A stretch of DNA of 64,000 nt from Kineothrix sp. MSJ-39. GTDB taxonomy: Bacteria; Bacillota; Clostridia; Lachnospirales; Lachnospiraceae. Below the pieces are notes generated by a model, which did no database searches, had not been told where the DNA came from, and saw only the letters and a program-made list of their open reading frames with translations. Location: NCBI RefSeq assembly GCF_018917935.1, contig NZ_JAHLPN010000011.1, forward strand, positions 40,066 through 104,065. The letters run 5' to 3'. Shown here in pieces: positions 54,845 through 63,116 of the stretch. Position 1 is the stretch's first letter, and each line of letters starts with the position of its first letter. A program made the position numbers and the translations under genes.

Positions 54845-55861
54845 ATGAAACTTTTAACAATAACGGTACCCTGTTACAACTCACAGGATTATCTGGACAG
54901 ATGTATGGAGTCCCTGCTCGTCGGCGGAGAAGATGTGGAGATCCTGATCGTGGATGATGGTTCTACCGACCGGACAGCCGAAATGGCAGATGCCTATGCG
55001 CAGAAATATCCGGCGATCGTCAGAGCGATCCATAAGCCGAACGGTGGACATGGCTCTGCCGTCAACACGGGGATCGCCAATGCAACAGGTCTGTTTTTTA
55101 AGGTTGTGGACAGTGATGACTGGGTAAAAGAAGAATCGTATTATGAGATCCTGCAGGCACTCAGAGAGCTGGTCGTAAGCGGGCAGCAGATCGATATGCT
55201 TCTGGCTAATTATGTATATGAGAAGCAGGGAGAAAAGCGGAAAAAAGTTGTTTCCTTCCGTCATGCACTGCCGAAAAATGAAATTTTTACATGGGATCAG
55301 GTCAGACATTTTAATAAGACACAGTACATTCTGATGCATTCCATCATCTACCGGACGAAGCTGCTGCATGACTGCGGACTGGAGCTTCCGGAGCATACTT
55401 TTTATGTAGATAATATTTTTGCATTTAATCCGCTTCCGTATGTGAAGAAGATTTATTATATTGATACCAATTTTTACAGATATTACATCGGACGGGCAGA
55501 CCAGTCCGTCAATGAAAAGGTTATGATCAGCAGAGTCGATCAGCAGATCAAGGTCAATAAGCTGATGGTGGATTACCTGACGACAACCAAGATCACCAAC
55601 AGAAAAACCTATAATTACATGGTAAAGTATCTGGATATCATCACGACGGTATCTTCCATTATGCTGATCCGGGCACGGACAGAAGAAGCCATTGAGAAAA
55701 AAGAGGAGCTTTGGGCATATATCCATCAAAAAAATCCGAAAGTCTTTCTTCGTCTGCGGTACGGACTTTTGGGAAATACCATGAATCTGCCCGGCAGAAG
55801 CGGAAGAAGAATTTCGGAGTTTTTATACAGGCTTGCGCAAAAGGTAATGAAATTTAACTAA
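54845..55861 (+). CDS. Family 2 glycosyltransferase
   Basis: 338 residues, GT-A fold. LLTITVPCYNSQDYLDRCM, the IVDDGSTDRT motif near 37, KPNGGHGSAVNTGI near 68 and the metal DSDDW near 93. No clear membrane span, unlike polymer synthases, so a cytosolic transfer to a lipid or protein carrier is likely. Ends with an 8-bp convergent overlap with the PAP2 gene. Confidence 0.92.
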   Translation: MKLLTITVPCYNSQDYLDRCMESLLVGGEDVEILIVDDGSTDRTAEMADAYAQKYPAIVRAIHKPNGGHGSAVNTGIANATGLFFKVVDSDDWVKEESYYEILQALRELVVSGQQIDMLLANYVYEKQGEKRKKVVSFRHALPKNEIFTWDQVRHFNKTQYILMHSIIYRTKLLHDCGLELPEHTFYVDNIFAFNPLPYVKKIYYIDTNFYRYYIGRADQSVNEKVMISRVDQQIKVNKLMVDYLTTTKITNRKTYNYMVKYLDIITTVSSIMLIRARTEEAIEKKEELWAYIHQKNPKVFLRLRYGLLGNTMNLPGRSGRRISEFLYRLAQKVMKFN

Positions 55862-56525
55862 GCTCTGAATCTGTATGATATTTAGGAGCCTGTGCTCTTG
55901 CAGGAAGCAGATATACAGGAATATACAGAATAACAAACAGAGCAAAAGCAGTCAGTACATCAAACATGGAATGCTGTTTGATGAAAAGCGTCGACAATAT
56001 AATAGCAGTAGAAAGCAGTATGGAGCCATATCGGATCGGTCGGATGGCTCCGATTTTTTTGTTATGACAGATCGCTGCATTACATGCCATGGAATTGAAA
56101 CAGTGGATGCTCGGGAATACATTGGTCGGTGTATCGGTCGCATACATTGCTTTGACCAGTGATACACAGAAATTGTCATGTGCAAAGGTTGTCGGACGGA
56201 GCTGGAGGCCGTTTGGATAGACATAGGATACGATCAAAAACAAAGTCATACCGACGCCAAGTGTCAGACACAGCTTATAGTAATCCTTCCGCTCCAGAAA
56301 AACGAAGGTAACGACCGTAGCTGCCACATAAAGAAACCAGAGGTAGTACGGGATCACAAAGTATTCGCAGAACGGGATCTTGCGGTCAATGCTCATTTCG
56401 ATGATATGGATCTGCGAGACAGGTTTTTTTTCCAGATAGAAAAAGACGAGCAGATACACCGGTGCATACAAGATCGGAAGCAGTGCGTGTTTATATTGTT
56501 TACAAAATGAAATAATGCGGTTCAT
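55854..56525 (-). CDS. PAP2-superfamily membrane phosphatase
   Basis: 223 residues, about six spans. Phosphatase motifs LRPTTF, PSIHCFNSMA (His near 141) and KQHSMFDV (His near 188) are present in the spacing of PAP2/AUR1-like proteins. It lies 35 bp behind a lipid kinase gene on the same strand, suggesting a lipid phosphate cycle in the membrane. Confidence 0.88.
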   Translation of the reverse strand: MNRIISFCKQYKHALLPILYAPVYLLVFFYLEKKPVSQIHIIEMSIDRKIPFCEYFVIPYYLWFLYVAATVVTFVFLERKDYYKLCLTLGVGMTLFLIVSYVYPNGLQLRPTTFAHDNFCVSLVKAMYATDTPTNVFPSIHCFNSMACNAAICHNKKIGAIRPIRYGSILLSTAIILSTLFIKQHSMFDVLTAFALFVILYIPVYLLPARAQAPKYHTDSELS

Positions 56526-56560
56526 GAAATCTTCCTTTCAAAACAGCCTGAGAAAGCTGC

Positions 56561-57487
56561 TTATTGATAATAGCGTAACCTGCCGTCTGTTGTAGCGGTC
56601 AGTTCTTTATAATGTCCCATGATCTCACCATCCGTATGGATGCAAAGTGGTCTGGAGGTGACGATGCGGATAGATTTTGCACGGTAAGAATGGATTCCGC
56701 GATGCCCGACATGACCACCAAAGACTGCAAGCGGGATCAGCAGAAGAACACGGAACTTGGAAACATTACCGGCAACACAGATGTCAAGCATGCCATCCGT
56801 TGCATCTGCCTTCGGACAGAATTTAAAGCCGCCGCCCTCATAAGGCTGCTGCATTATGGCAGCGAACATAAAGTGGTGAAAGTGCACAGGCGGTTTATCG
56901 TCTAAATACAGATCACAGGAAACCGGTTTTAAAAGCAGCAGCTGCTTTAAGGCAATGCTGACATAGGTCAGTTTGCCGAGGCCAAGCCGGTTCAGTACTT
57001 TTTTGGCGGGAGATCGTAATGCCTCTTCACAGATCGAAGCATCATACCCAATGCCGGAGCTGACGGCAAATTTTCTCTTTTTATGTCCGCAGTGGACAAT
57101 GCCGAGATCTGTTTGGGCTTCTGATTTCTTTCTGATCGTGCGCATGGCATCTTCTGGGATATCACTGATATGGAGTGCTCTTGCAAAGTCATTGCTTGTT
57201 CCGGCGGGCAGATAAGTAACATAGGTATGTTCCGGATCCAGAATGCTGTTGATCACACAGTTTAAAGTACCGTCGCCGCCAAGGACAAGTATTTGATTGG
57301 GAACGGCATTATGCGCATAAAGACACGGATCCGTGATGGAGCGCGTGTAGCGGCAGGTATCCTGCGCTGATTTTGTAAAATGCACAATGTAAGTGAGCTT
57401 TTCCGCTTCCAGTATTTTCTTCAGCTCGCGCCATTTTGTCCTGCCAAGCCCTGTTTTGGCACTCGGATTCACAATGATATGGTACAT
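56561..57487 (-). CDS. Diacylglycerol kinase family lipid kinase
   Basis: 308 residues, DagK/YegS fold. Motif VLGGDGTLNCVINSI near 75, AGTSNDFARAL near 100, and SSGIGYDASICEEAL near 152. Phosphorylates diacylglycerol or a related lipid at the membrane using ATP. First gene of a two-gene minus-strand unit with the PAP2 phosphatase. AGGAGG precedes the ATG. Confidence 0.93.
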   Translation of the reverse strand: MYHIIVNPSAKTGLGRTKWRELKKILEAEKLTYIVHFTKSAQDTCRYTRSITDPCLYAHNAVPNQILVLGGDGTLNCVINSILDPEHTYVTYLPAGTSNDFARALHISDIPEDAMRTIRKKSEAQTDLGIVHCGHKKRKFAVSSGIGYDASICEEALRSPAKKVLNRLGLGKLTYVSIALKQLLLLKPVSCDLYLDDKPPVHFHHFMFAAIMQQPYEGGGFKFCPKADATDGMLDICVAGNVSKFRVLLLIPLAVFGGHVGHRGIHSYRAKSIRIVTSRPLCIHTDGEIMGHYKELTATTDGRLRYYQ

Positions 57488-57708
57488 TCTGTATGCCTCC
57501 TCCTGTGTACATGGCAGAATACCGTTATGTATCTGCTTATATCGTATCAGTCTATCATAAAGTAAAAATACGTTCTAGCCTTATTGAGAAAAAATAAGGG
57601 AAATTTAATGATTTCCGCGGGAAAATACAGGATCCTATGACAGATGCTTCTGGGCAGCTGTCAGATTTTCTTGTGATATTTCATATTTTCATACATGGGA
57701 AAATATGC

Positions 57709-57714
57709 TATACT
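57709..57714 (+). promoter_or_regulatory. Probable -10 box of glyA
   Basis: TATACT 58 bp before the glyA ATG; the -35 position reads TTTTCA at 17 bp, weak. The rest of the 284-bp divergent gap holds a TGACAG/CTGTCA hairpin near 57637-57662 but no recognisable riboswitch. Confidence 0.45.
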
Positions 57715-57771
57715 GACTGCGACAACGCAAAAAGCGAGTTCACATCAGAAAGATAAACAGGAGGAGAGGAC

Positions 57772-59010
57772 ATGTATTCACTAGACGAAGTAAGAAAAGT
57801 AGACCCTGAAATTGCAGAGGCAATCGTAGCAGAACAGAACAGACAGAACGATCATATCGAATTGATCGCCTCAGAAAACTGGGTAAGTAAGGCAGTTATG
57901 GCAGCAATGGGTTCGCCACTGACAAATAAATACGCAGAAGGATATCCGGGCAAGCGTTATTATGGCGGTTGTGAATGTGTTGATGTAGTGGAAAATCTTG
58001 CAAGAGAAAGAGCAAAAGAGCTGTTTGGATGCGATTATGCCAATGTACAGCCACATTCCGGTGCACAGGCAAATATGGCAGTATTCTTTGCCGTTATGCA
58101 GCCGGGTGATACCTTTATGGGTATGAACTTAGATCACGGCGGACATTTGTCACATGGATCACCGGTAAATATGTCCGGTAAATATTTCCACTGTGTACCT
58201 TATGGTGTTAATGATGAAGGCTTTATCGATTATGATAAGGTAAGAGAGATCGCACTGGAATGTAAACCAAAGATGATCGTTGCAGGTGCTTCCGCTTATG
58301 CTCGTAAGATCGACTTTAAGAAATTCCGTGAGATCGCCGATGAAGTCGGTGCTGTACTTATGGTGGATATGGCGCATATTGCAGGTCTGGTCGCAACAGG
58401 TATGCATGAAAGCCCGATCCCATACGCAGACGTTGTAACAACCACAACACACAAGACACTGCGCGGACCACGTGGTGGCATGATCCTCTGCAATCAGGAA
58501 GCAGCAGATAAATATAATTTCAACAAGGCAATTTTCCCTGGTATTCAGGGCGGTCCACTGATGCATGTGATCGCAGCAAAAGCAGTCTGCTTCAAGGAAG
58601 CACTTTCCGATGATTTCAAAGCATACGGAAAAGCTGTCGTTGATAATGCGCAGGCACTTTGCAAAGGTCTGATGGACAGAGATATCAAGATCGTATCCGG
58701 TGGTACAGACAATCATCTGATGCTGATCGACCTGACAAATTACGGTCTGACCGGTAAAGCGATCGAAAAGCTGCTGGATCAGGCACATATCACTGCCAAT
58801 AAGAATACGATCCCGAATGATCCACAGTCTCCGTTTGTCACAAGCGGTATCCGTTTGGGAACACCGGCTGTAACCTCCCGTGGCATGAACACAGAAGATA
58901 TGGATCAGATCGCAGAAGCGATCGCACTTGTGATCAAGGGCGGTGAGGAAAAAGTACCGGAAGCTGCTGCGATCGTAAAGAAATTAACAGAGAAGTATCC
59001 GTTATTATAA
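57772..59010 (+). CDS. glyA: Serine hydroxymethyltransferase
   Basis: PLP enzyme interconverting serine and glycine with tetrahydrofolate. 412 residues. [20 protein letters not shown] near 28, YYGGCECVD near 62, PLP-lysine segment [15 protein letters not shown] near 225, and C-terminal [14 protein letters not shown] near 360. AGGAGAGG precedes the ATG. Single gene with its own terminator. Confidence 0.97.
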   Translation: MYSLDEVRKVDPEIAEAIVAEQNRQNDHIELIASENWVSKAVMAAMGSPLTNKYAEGYPGKRYYGGCECVDVVENLARERAKELFGCDYANVQPHSGAQANMAVFFAVMQPGDTFMGMNLDHGGHLSHGSPVNMSGKYFHCVPYGVNDEGFIDYDKVREIALECKPKMIVAGASAYARKIDFKKFREIADEVGAVLMVDMAHIAGLVATGMHESPIPYADVVTTTTHKTLRGPRGGMILCNQEAADKYNFNKAIFPGIQGGPLMHVIAAKAVCFKEALSDDFKAYGKAVVDNAQALCKGLMDRDIKIVSGGTDNHLMLIDLTNYGLTGKAIEKLLDQAHITANKNTIPNDPQSPFVTSGIRLGTPAVTSRGMNTEDMDQIAEAIALVIKGGEEKVPEAAAIVKKLTEKYPLL

Positions 59011-59041
59011 ATTGCATATGACAGGCATTTTATAAAAGAAT

Positions 59042-59092
59042 AAAAGCTTCCTGCCGGAAATGTTTCCGGGCGGGAAGCTTTCTTTTGCTTTT
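59042..59092 (+). terminator. Intrinsic terminator of glyA
   Basis: Long stem AAGCTTCC+GCCGGAAA / TTTCCGGGC+GGAAGCTT with one mismatch, then TCTTTTGCTTTTT. Confidence 0.85.
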
Positions 59093-59135
59093 TAGTAAAG
59101 AAGTGTGCAAAATGTGCCAAAACACAAAGAAATTC

Positions 59136-59479
59136 TTGCATTCCTGTATGTTCTCCGTTATACTGACCTAGAACAAGCGGTTCTTTTCACTTGTTTTCCA
59201 AAGAAATACATCTTTCAGGATGAATCATGTGGTCTCCAGTCTTCGGAGTCTGAATTCTCGCCGGTTCGGTAATTTTTCAAACACATAAATCATGACAGAA
59301 AAAGGTGCTGAATAAAAAATCCCATCATATCTCATGCATTTCTAAAGGGTGATCAAGGTTTTTCTATACATATCTAGAGGTCTGTTGGCACATCTGAAAA
59401 CATTAGGGGGGAGATAATCATTTCGTATGACACTTTTCAAGTGGACAACAGATTTGTCCTGATTGTATGTAAGTCCTGT
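59136..59479 (+). ncRNA. Candidate structured RNA with strong promoter
   Basis: TTGCAT (59136-59141), 17 bp, TATACT (59159-59164) predicts a start near 59171, yet no plus-strand gene follows. The RNA would open with a GAACAAG/CTTGTTT hairpin, then a 12-position stem with two mismatches, ATGAATCATGTG (59220-59231) with CACATAAATCAT (59282-59293), enclosing hairpins CTCC/GGAG and CCG-GTT-CGG. A GGACAA/TTGTCC hairpin lies near 59443-59459. The 3-prime end is not defined. I compared it mentally with 6S, SRP, tmRNA and RNase P consensus and found no clear match. Confidence 0.5.
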
Positions 59480-60118
59480 TTAGAATCCCAAATTTTCTCC
59501 AACTAAAAAGACTTTGATCCGACCGACATGACCGCTTCTTCTAGTGATCACGATCTGATTGCAGATACAGTCCGGTGAAAGACAGTTTTCGCAGCTGCCC
59601 GTAACGGTGCAGGGTGTTTTTTTGTTAAGGCGCAGCGTATTTGGTGGTGTGGCGATATTTTGTACACGGGAAAGACCTGTACCGATATCTGTAACAACTT
59701 TATTCATGCCTGCAATAATAAATACCTGCTTCGGTCCCTGGATCAGGCAGGCAACACGATTGCCATTGCCATCGATATTGATCAGTTCACCATCTAAAGT
59801 AATTGCGTTTGTGCTCATCAGATAATAATCGGCCAGAACAGATTTTGCAAAGATCTGTCGTGACTCTTCGGGGGATCTGGCAGTTGTGCGGTCGATCATA
59901 GTGTAGCTGCCCGCCTGCTGCAGTGCATCCATAAGCCCGCATTCATTCAGCGTCTGGGATCCACCCCAGGCGATAGAAGATCCGTTCTCAAACATCGGCA
60001 GGATCGTATCAAGAAGTGCCTGACTGTTTTCGCAGTAAAATCCTTCCATATTCCTTTTTTCAAGATTTTTTATTATACTCTTTGCCTTCAGTGCGAAGGC
60101 GTCTGTTACAAATGACAT
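59480..60118 (-). CDS. LUD domain (lactate utilisation-like) protein
   Basis: 212 residues, LutC/DUF162-type fold: SSIAWGGSQTLNECGL, YYLMSTNAITLDGELINIDG and GNRVACLIQGPKQVFIIAGM-NKV are characteristic. A Cys cluster near the C-terminus (CTVTGSCENCLSPDCICN) may hold an iron-sulfur cluster. No lutA/lutB genes are near, so lactate oxidation is not implied. ATG 60118 follows AAAGGAG; upstream in-frame codons would lie before that site. Confidence 0.9.
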   Translation of the reverse strand: MSFVTDAFALKAKSIIKNLEKRNMEGFYCENSQALLDTILPMFENGSSIAWGGSQTLNECGLMDALQQAGSYTMIDRTTARSPEESRQIFAKSVLADYYLMSTNAITLDGELINIDGNGNRVACLIQGPKQVFIIAGMNKVVTDIGTGLSRVQNIATPPNTLRLNKKTPCTVTGSCENCLSPDCICNQIVITRRSGHVGRIKVFLVGENLGF

Positions 60119-60360
60119 AACACTACTCCTTTCTTTTCGGGACAATATTGATGATATTATTTTATCAATTTCTGTGATCGAGTACCAGTACTATCTGTAG
60201 GAATATATGAAAATAAAGCAGAATGCAGATATAAAAAGACAGAAAAACGAAGAAACAGGAATGAGTTTAACAAAAACTACATATCCAGCATAGAAAAGAC
60301 GGTAAAAAATATAAAAAGTAGAAAAAAGTAAAAAAATAATAAGAAAAATGTAAAATTGTG
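60119..60360. other. AT-rich gap upstream of the LUD gene
   Basis: About 240 bp of A-rich plus-strand sequence without a believable gene; it should contain the minus-strand LUD promoter, which I cannot place confidently. Confidence 0.4.
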
Positions 60361-60706
60361 TTGACAAATAAAAGGGCAGACTATATAATAAGATCATACA
60401 AAAGAAATTCACATAGATGCTACAAAATCTATAGAAAGAGAGGTACACTCCACCAGAAACATAAGTAAAGTACAAAAGATAAAATAATTTATCTGATTTG
60501 TACAGGAAAAAAAGAAGTCGTAATCGAGTACAGTAAGAGAAGCAGCAACGGACAAATGACAAAGAGAGATCAACCTGCTGCAGTACAATCAGTACAAAGG
60601 AAAAATGGAAAGAGTTACAACAGAATACGGAGGTAGGTCCAATGGATCAAGCAGTTATTTAGCGGGTATCAGTCGAAAAGGATTGATACCCGCTAAGCTT
60701 TTGTGA
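60361..60706 (+). ncRNA. Orphan transcription unit with consensus promoter and terminator
   Basis: Perfect TTGACA (60361-60366), 17 bp, TATAAT (60384-60389). About 300 nt later a 13-bp stem (TTAGCGGGTATCA / TGATACCCGCTAA, 60659-60696) with GCTTTTG forms a terminator. Between them are only tiny frames: MDQAVI (60642-60662) behind GGAGG, and a 33-codon frame 60605-60706 (MERVTTEYGGRSNGSSSYLA...) whose end runs through the terminator. Best read as a small RNA or a micro-peptide gene. Confidence 0.55.
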
Positions 60707-60757
60707 TAAGATAAATATTACATATATCTTATCAGTTCCGGATGGGAGGTTTGTACA

Positions 60758-62233
60758 GTGGAATTTGAATCTGGCGGATTGAGTCGGGAAGAGATCAGAA
60801 AGAAAAGAAGACAAAAAGAAAGAAAACGTGCATTGCTGGTATTGGGCAGCATTGCAGCGGCAGTCTGTCTGGTGCTAGGCATCGGGATCGCAGTACTTGT
60901 ACATACAATTTCTTCTAACCATGCACAGAAGCAGGAGGCGGCAAAGCAGGCCATGCTGGAACAGCAGGCAGCGGAGAAAGAGACGGCCGCAGCTCTGGCT
61001 GAAGCCAAGAGACAGGAAGAGCTGGAAGCACAGGAGGCGGAAGAAGCAGAAACGGCAGAAGCCGAGCCTACGAATGCACCGGAAGAAACAGATGCTTCAT
61101 CAGATGAAGTGACAGATACTGACACCACGGATGAGACGGCATCTGATCAGACAGATGCGGCAAATCAGGAAGATGCGGAAGCAGTTCTGGAGGAAATGGT
61201 TGCATCGCAGATCGAAGGAATGTCCATAGAGCAGAAGGTGGCAGCCCTTTTCTTCGTGACACCGGAGCAGCTGCTTGGAATTGAAACACCGGTTACAGAG
61301 GTGGGCAGCAGCATCAGTGAGAAACTGAACCAGTATCCGGTCGGTGGTATTGTTCTGAAAGCGGATAATATTGCGAGTGCAGAAGGACTTTCGGAAATGG
61401 TTTCCAATCTGCAGGTATTTACGCAAAACTCTCTGTTTATCGGAATCAGTGATGAGGGCGGAGAGGACAGCCCGTTCATAACGTCCGGTATTTCGGAAAA
61501 TGTGATCGCTTCACAGGAGGAGATCGCAGAATCTTTGGGAAATACAGGTGCATACAGTGCAGGTATTTCTCTGGGCAGCGAGTTAAAGCAGTTTGGATTT
61601 AATGTGGATTTTGCACCACTTGCAGATGTTTCTTTGAAAGAGGGCAGTATTGCAGAGGAAAGAGGTTTTGGAAAAGATGCCGCAACCAATGCAGAGCTTG
61701 CCAGAAATGTTGTGAAGGGTCTGACAGACCAGAGTATATTCGCCGGCGTAAAATATTTCCCGGGATATGGAGATGCAACGCAGGAAGGAAACGGTGGACA
61801 GATTATTTCACAGCGTACAAGGGATGATCTGAAAGCGGAATATGCACCATATCAGGAAGCAATCGATGCAGGGGCTGAATTTTTGATGATATCCCATGTC
61901 AGCCTTCCTAAGATCAGAGGCGATAAGAGACCAGCATCTCTTTCACCGGAGATCATTACGGATATCGTCAGGGAAGAATGGGGCTATGACGGTATTGTCA
62001 TCACGGATTACATGGATAAGTCCTGCATCTATCAGAAATACACTTATGCGGAAGCGGCAGTAGGTGCGATCGAAGCGGGTGCGGACATGATCCTTTCCAC
62101 AAAGAATTTTGCAAAGTCCTATAATGGTATTTTGGATGCAGTTAAGAAGGGGCAGTTGACAGAGGAGCGGATCGACCAGTCTCTGACAAGGATCTACAAA
62201 GTGAAATTTGCTTCCAAGGTAGCGGGATATTAA
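60758..62233 (+). CDS. Membrane-anchored GH3-like (NagZ-type) protein with altered active site
   Basis: 491 residues, GTG start 8 bp after GGGAGG. A basic N-terminus, one span (about 28-50), a Gln/Ala/Glu coiled coil (50-90), an acidic Asp/Thr linker (95-145), then a GH3 N-terminal TIM barrel (about 150-485) facing outward. NagZ-type motifs are changed: KHFPGHG is KYFPGYG (near 330), the following DSH is not seen (GNGGQ instead), and DQEGG reads SDEGGE. The nucleophile region VITDYMDKS (near 408) is kept. It may be inactive or have another specificity, possibly a peptidoglycan-binding role. Confidence 0.85.
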   Translation: MEFESGGLSREEIRKKRRQKERKRALLVLGSIAAAVCLVLGIGIAVLVHTISSNHAQKQEAAKQAMLEQQAAEKETAAALAEAKRQEELEAQEAEEAETAEAEPTNAPEETDASSDEVTDTDTTDETASDQTDAANQEDAEAVLEEMVASQIEGMSIEQKVAALFFVTPEQLLGIETPVTEVGSSISEKLNQYPVGGIVLKADNIASAEGLSEMVSNLQVFTQNSLFIGISDEGGEDSPFITSGISENVIASQEEIAESLGNTGAYSAGISLGSELKQFGFNVDFAPLADVSLKEGSIAEERGFGKDAATNAELARNVVKGLTDQSIFAGVKYFPGYGDATQEGNGGQIISQRTRDDLKAEYAPYQEAIDAGAEFLMISHVSLPKIRGDKRPASLSPEIITDIVREEWGYDGIVITDYMDKSCIYQKYTYAEAAVGAIEAGADMILSTKNFAKSYNGILDAVKKGQLTEERIDQSLTRIYKVKFASKVAGY

Positions 62234-62304
62234 GCCTGCGAAAGCTGCTGCTTTGGATGGATACAGTGCTAAGAAAAAAGTTTGCAAAAAGTTTAGAAAA
62301 ACGG

Positions 62305-62333
62305 TTGACAAAAAATAAGGAATTATGTATTAT
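62305..62333 (+). promoter_or_regulatory. Promoter of tRNA-Gly
   Basis: TTGACA (62305-62310), 17 bp, TATTAT (62328-62333), about 30 bp before the tRNA. Confidence 0.8.
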
Positions 62334-62364
62334 ATATCTTGCCCGCTGAAAAGCAGGGCAACAT

Positions 62365-62437
62365 GCGCGAGTGGCTCAGTTGGTGGAGCGCGACCTTGCC
62401 AAGGTCGAGGCCGCGGGTTCGAGTCCCGTCTCGCGCT
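62365..62437 (+). tRNA. tRNA-Gly, anticodon GCC
   Basis: Complete cloverleaf: acceptor GCGCGAG/CTCGCGC, D-arm with GGCTCAGTTGGTGGAGC, anticodon stem CGACC/GGTCG around TTGCCAA (anticodon GCC), T-arm GCGGG-TTCGAGT-CCCGT. CCA is not encoded. Its last 12 bases start the first unit of the downstream tandem repeat. Confidence 0.96.
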
Positions 62438-62834
62438 CTTATTTTTTACACGAAAAAGGAGCATCCAAGAGGATGCCCCTTTTTTTCGTGTAAGAAGAGC
62501 CCGAAAGGGCTCTTCACAATGGCATGAATTAAAATTCATACCAGGTTCGAGGTCTCAGCCCACGTGAAGTGGGCTTCGGTCCGCGCAAAACCGAGGTCCG
62601 CCGGACCTCGTGCGCCGTCTCGCGCTCTTATTTTTTACACGAAAAAGGAGCATCCAAGAGGATGCCCCTTTTTTTCGTGTAAGAAGAGCCCGAAAGGGCT
62701 CTTCACAATGGCATGAATTAAAATTCATACCAGGTTCGAGGTCTCAGCCCACGTGAAGTGGGCTTCGGTCCGCGCAAAACCGAGGTCCGCCGGACCTCGT
62801 GCGCCGTCTCGCGCTCTTATTTTTTACACGAAAA
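62426..62834 (+). repeat. 189-bp tandem hairpin array rooted in the tRNA-Gly 3-prime end
   Basis: Two seemingly identical 189-bp units (62426-62614, 62615-62803) and the first 31 bp of a third (62804-62834). Each starts CCGTCTCGCGCTC, the T-stem/acceptor end of tRNA-Gly. In unit 1 the hairpins are: terminator with ACACGAAAA/TTTTCGTGT flanks (62448-62491), GAAGAGCCC-gaaa-GGGCTCTTC (62494-62515), ATGAATT/AATTCAT (62521-62542), AGCCCAC/GTGGGCT (62557-62575), CGAGGTCC/GGACCTCG (62592-62610). No open frame of credible protein is present. Confidence 0.92.
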
Positions 62835-62866
62835 GGATATCCCATAAGGATATCCTTTTTTCGTGT
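62826..62866. terminator. Outer terminator of the tRNA-Gly region
   Basis: ACACGAAAAGGATATCC / GGATATCCTTTTTTCGTGT with short loop. Same flanks as the unit terminators but a different core (GGATATCC instead of GGAGCATCC), paired correctly on both sides; functional in both directions. Confidence 0.85.
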
Positions 62867-63116
62867 GCAAGAGCACATGAAATATTAAGTTGTCTCTGTC
62901 TGCTATTTATGTTAAACTGACTGCAAGCAGAAAGTCAAAATCATATTTTATATGGAATGTTCTGTCATTCCATGATCTATTTATCTGAAATATTCTAAGA
63001 AACTTCACTGCTTAAATTCCACAAACAAACGAATAGCAGGGAGGTCTTAGGCTGGAACAAAAGTAGATTCTGATGTGATCAGGTATAGTAAACCTCCCAA
63101 CGAAGAGGAGGTCAAA
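62867..63116. other. Gap before the Rpn-family gene
   Basis: About 250 bp without a gene. Near its end GGGAGGT (63040-63046) and ACCTCCC (63093-63099) could pair across ~46 nt shortly before the ribosome site of the next gene; otherwise nothing recognised. Confidence 0.35.

Noticed and set aside
59165..59382. Closing stem GACCTAGA / TCTAGAGGTC for a 6S-like RNA
   Set aside because: The 5-prime arm starts directly after the -10 box, upstream of the expected transcription start, so it would mostly not be transcribed.
59480..60118. lutC of a lactate oxidation operon
   Set aside because: No lutA or lutB neighbours and a different Cys cluster; only the LUD fold can be supported.
60191..60562. 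Minus-strand 123-codon hydrophobic frame
   Set aside because: Phe/Tyr/Leu-rich because the plus strand is A-rich; it runs across a consensus promoter on the other strand and has no domain or ribosome site.
62325..62567. Overlapping short frames across tRNA-Gly and the repeat
   Set aside because: Typical spurious frames read through a tRNA gene; they disagree with the tRNA and the hairpin array.
62543..62620. Second tRNA in the repeat unit (GGTTCGAGGTCTC resembles a T-arm)
   Set aside because: No D-arm, anticodon stem or matching acceptor can be drawn.
62426..62866. CRISPR array
   Set aside because: Units are 189 bp with no unique spacers and no cas genes; the repeat is a plain tandem duplication.
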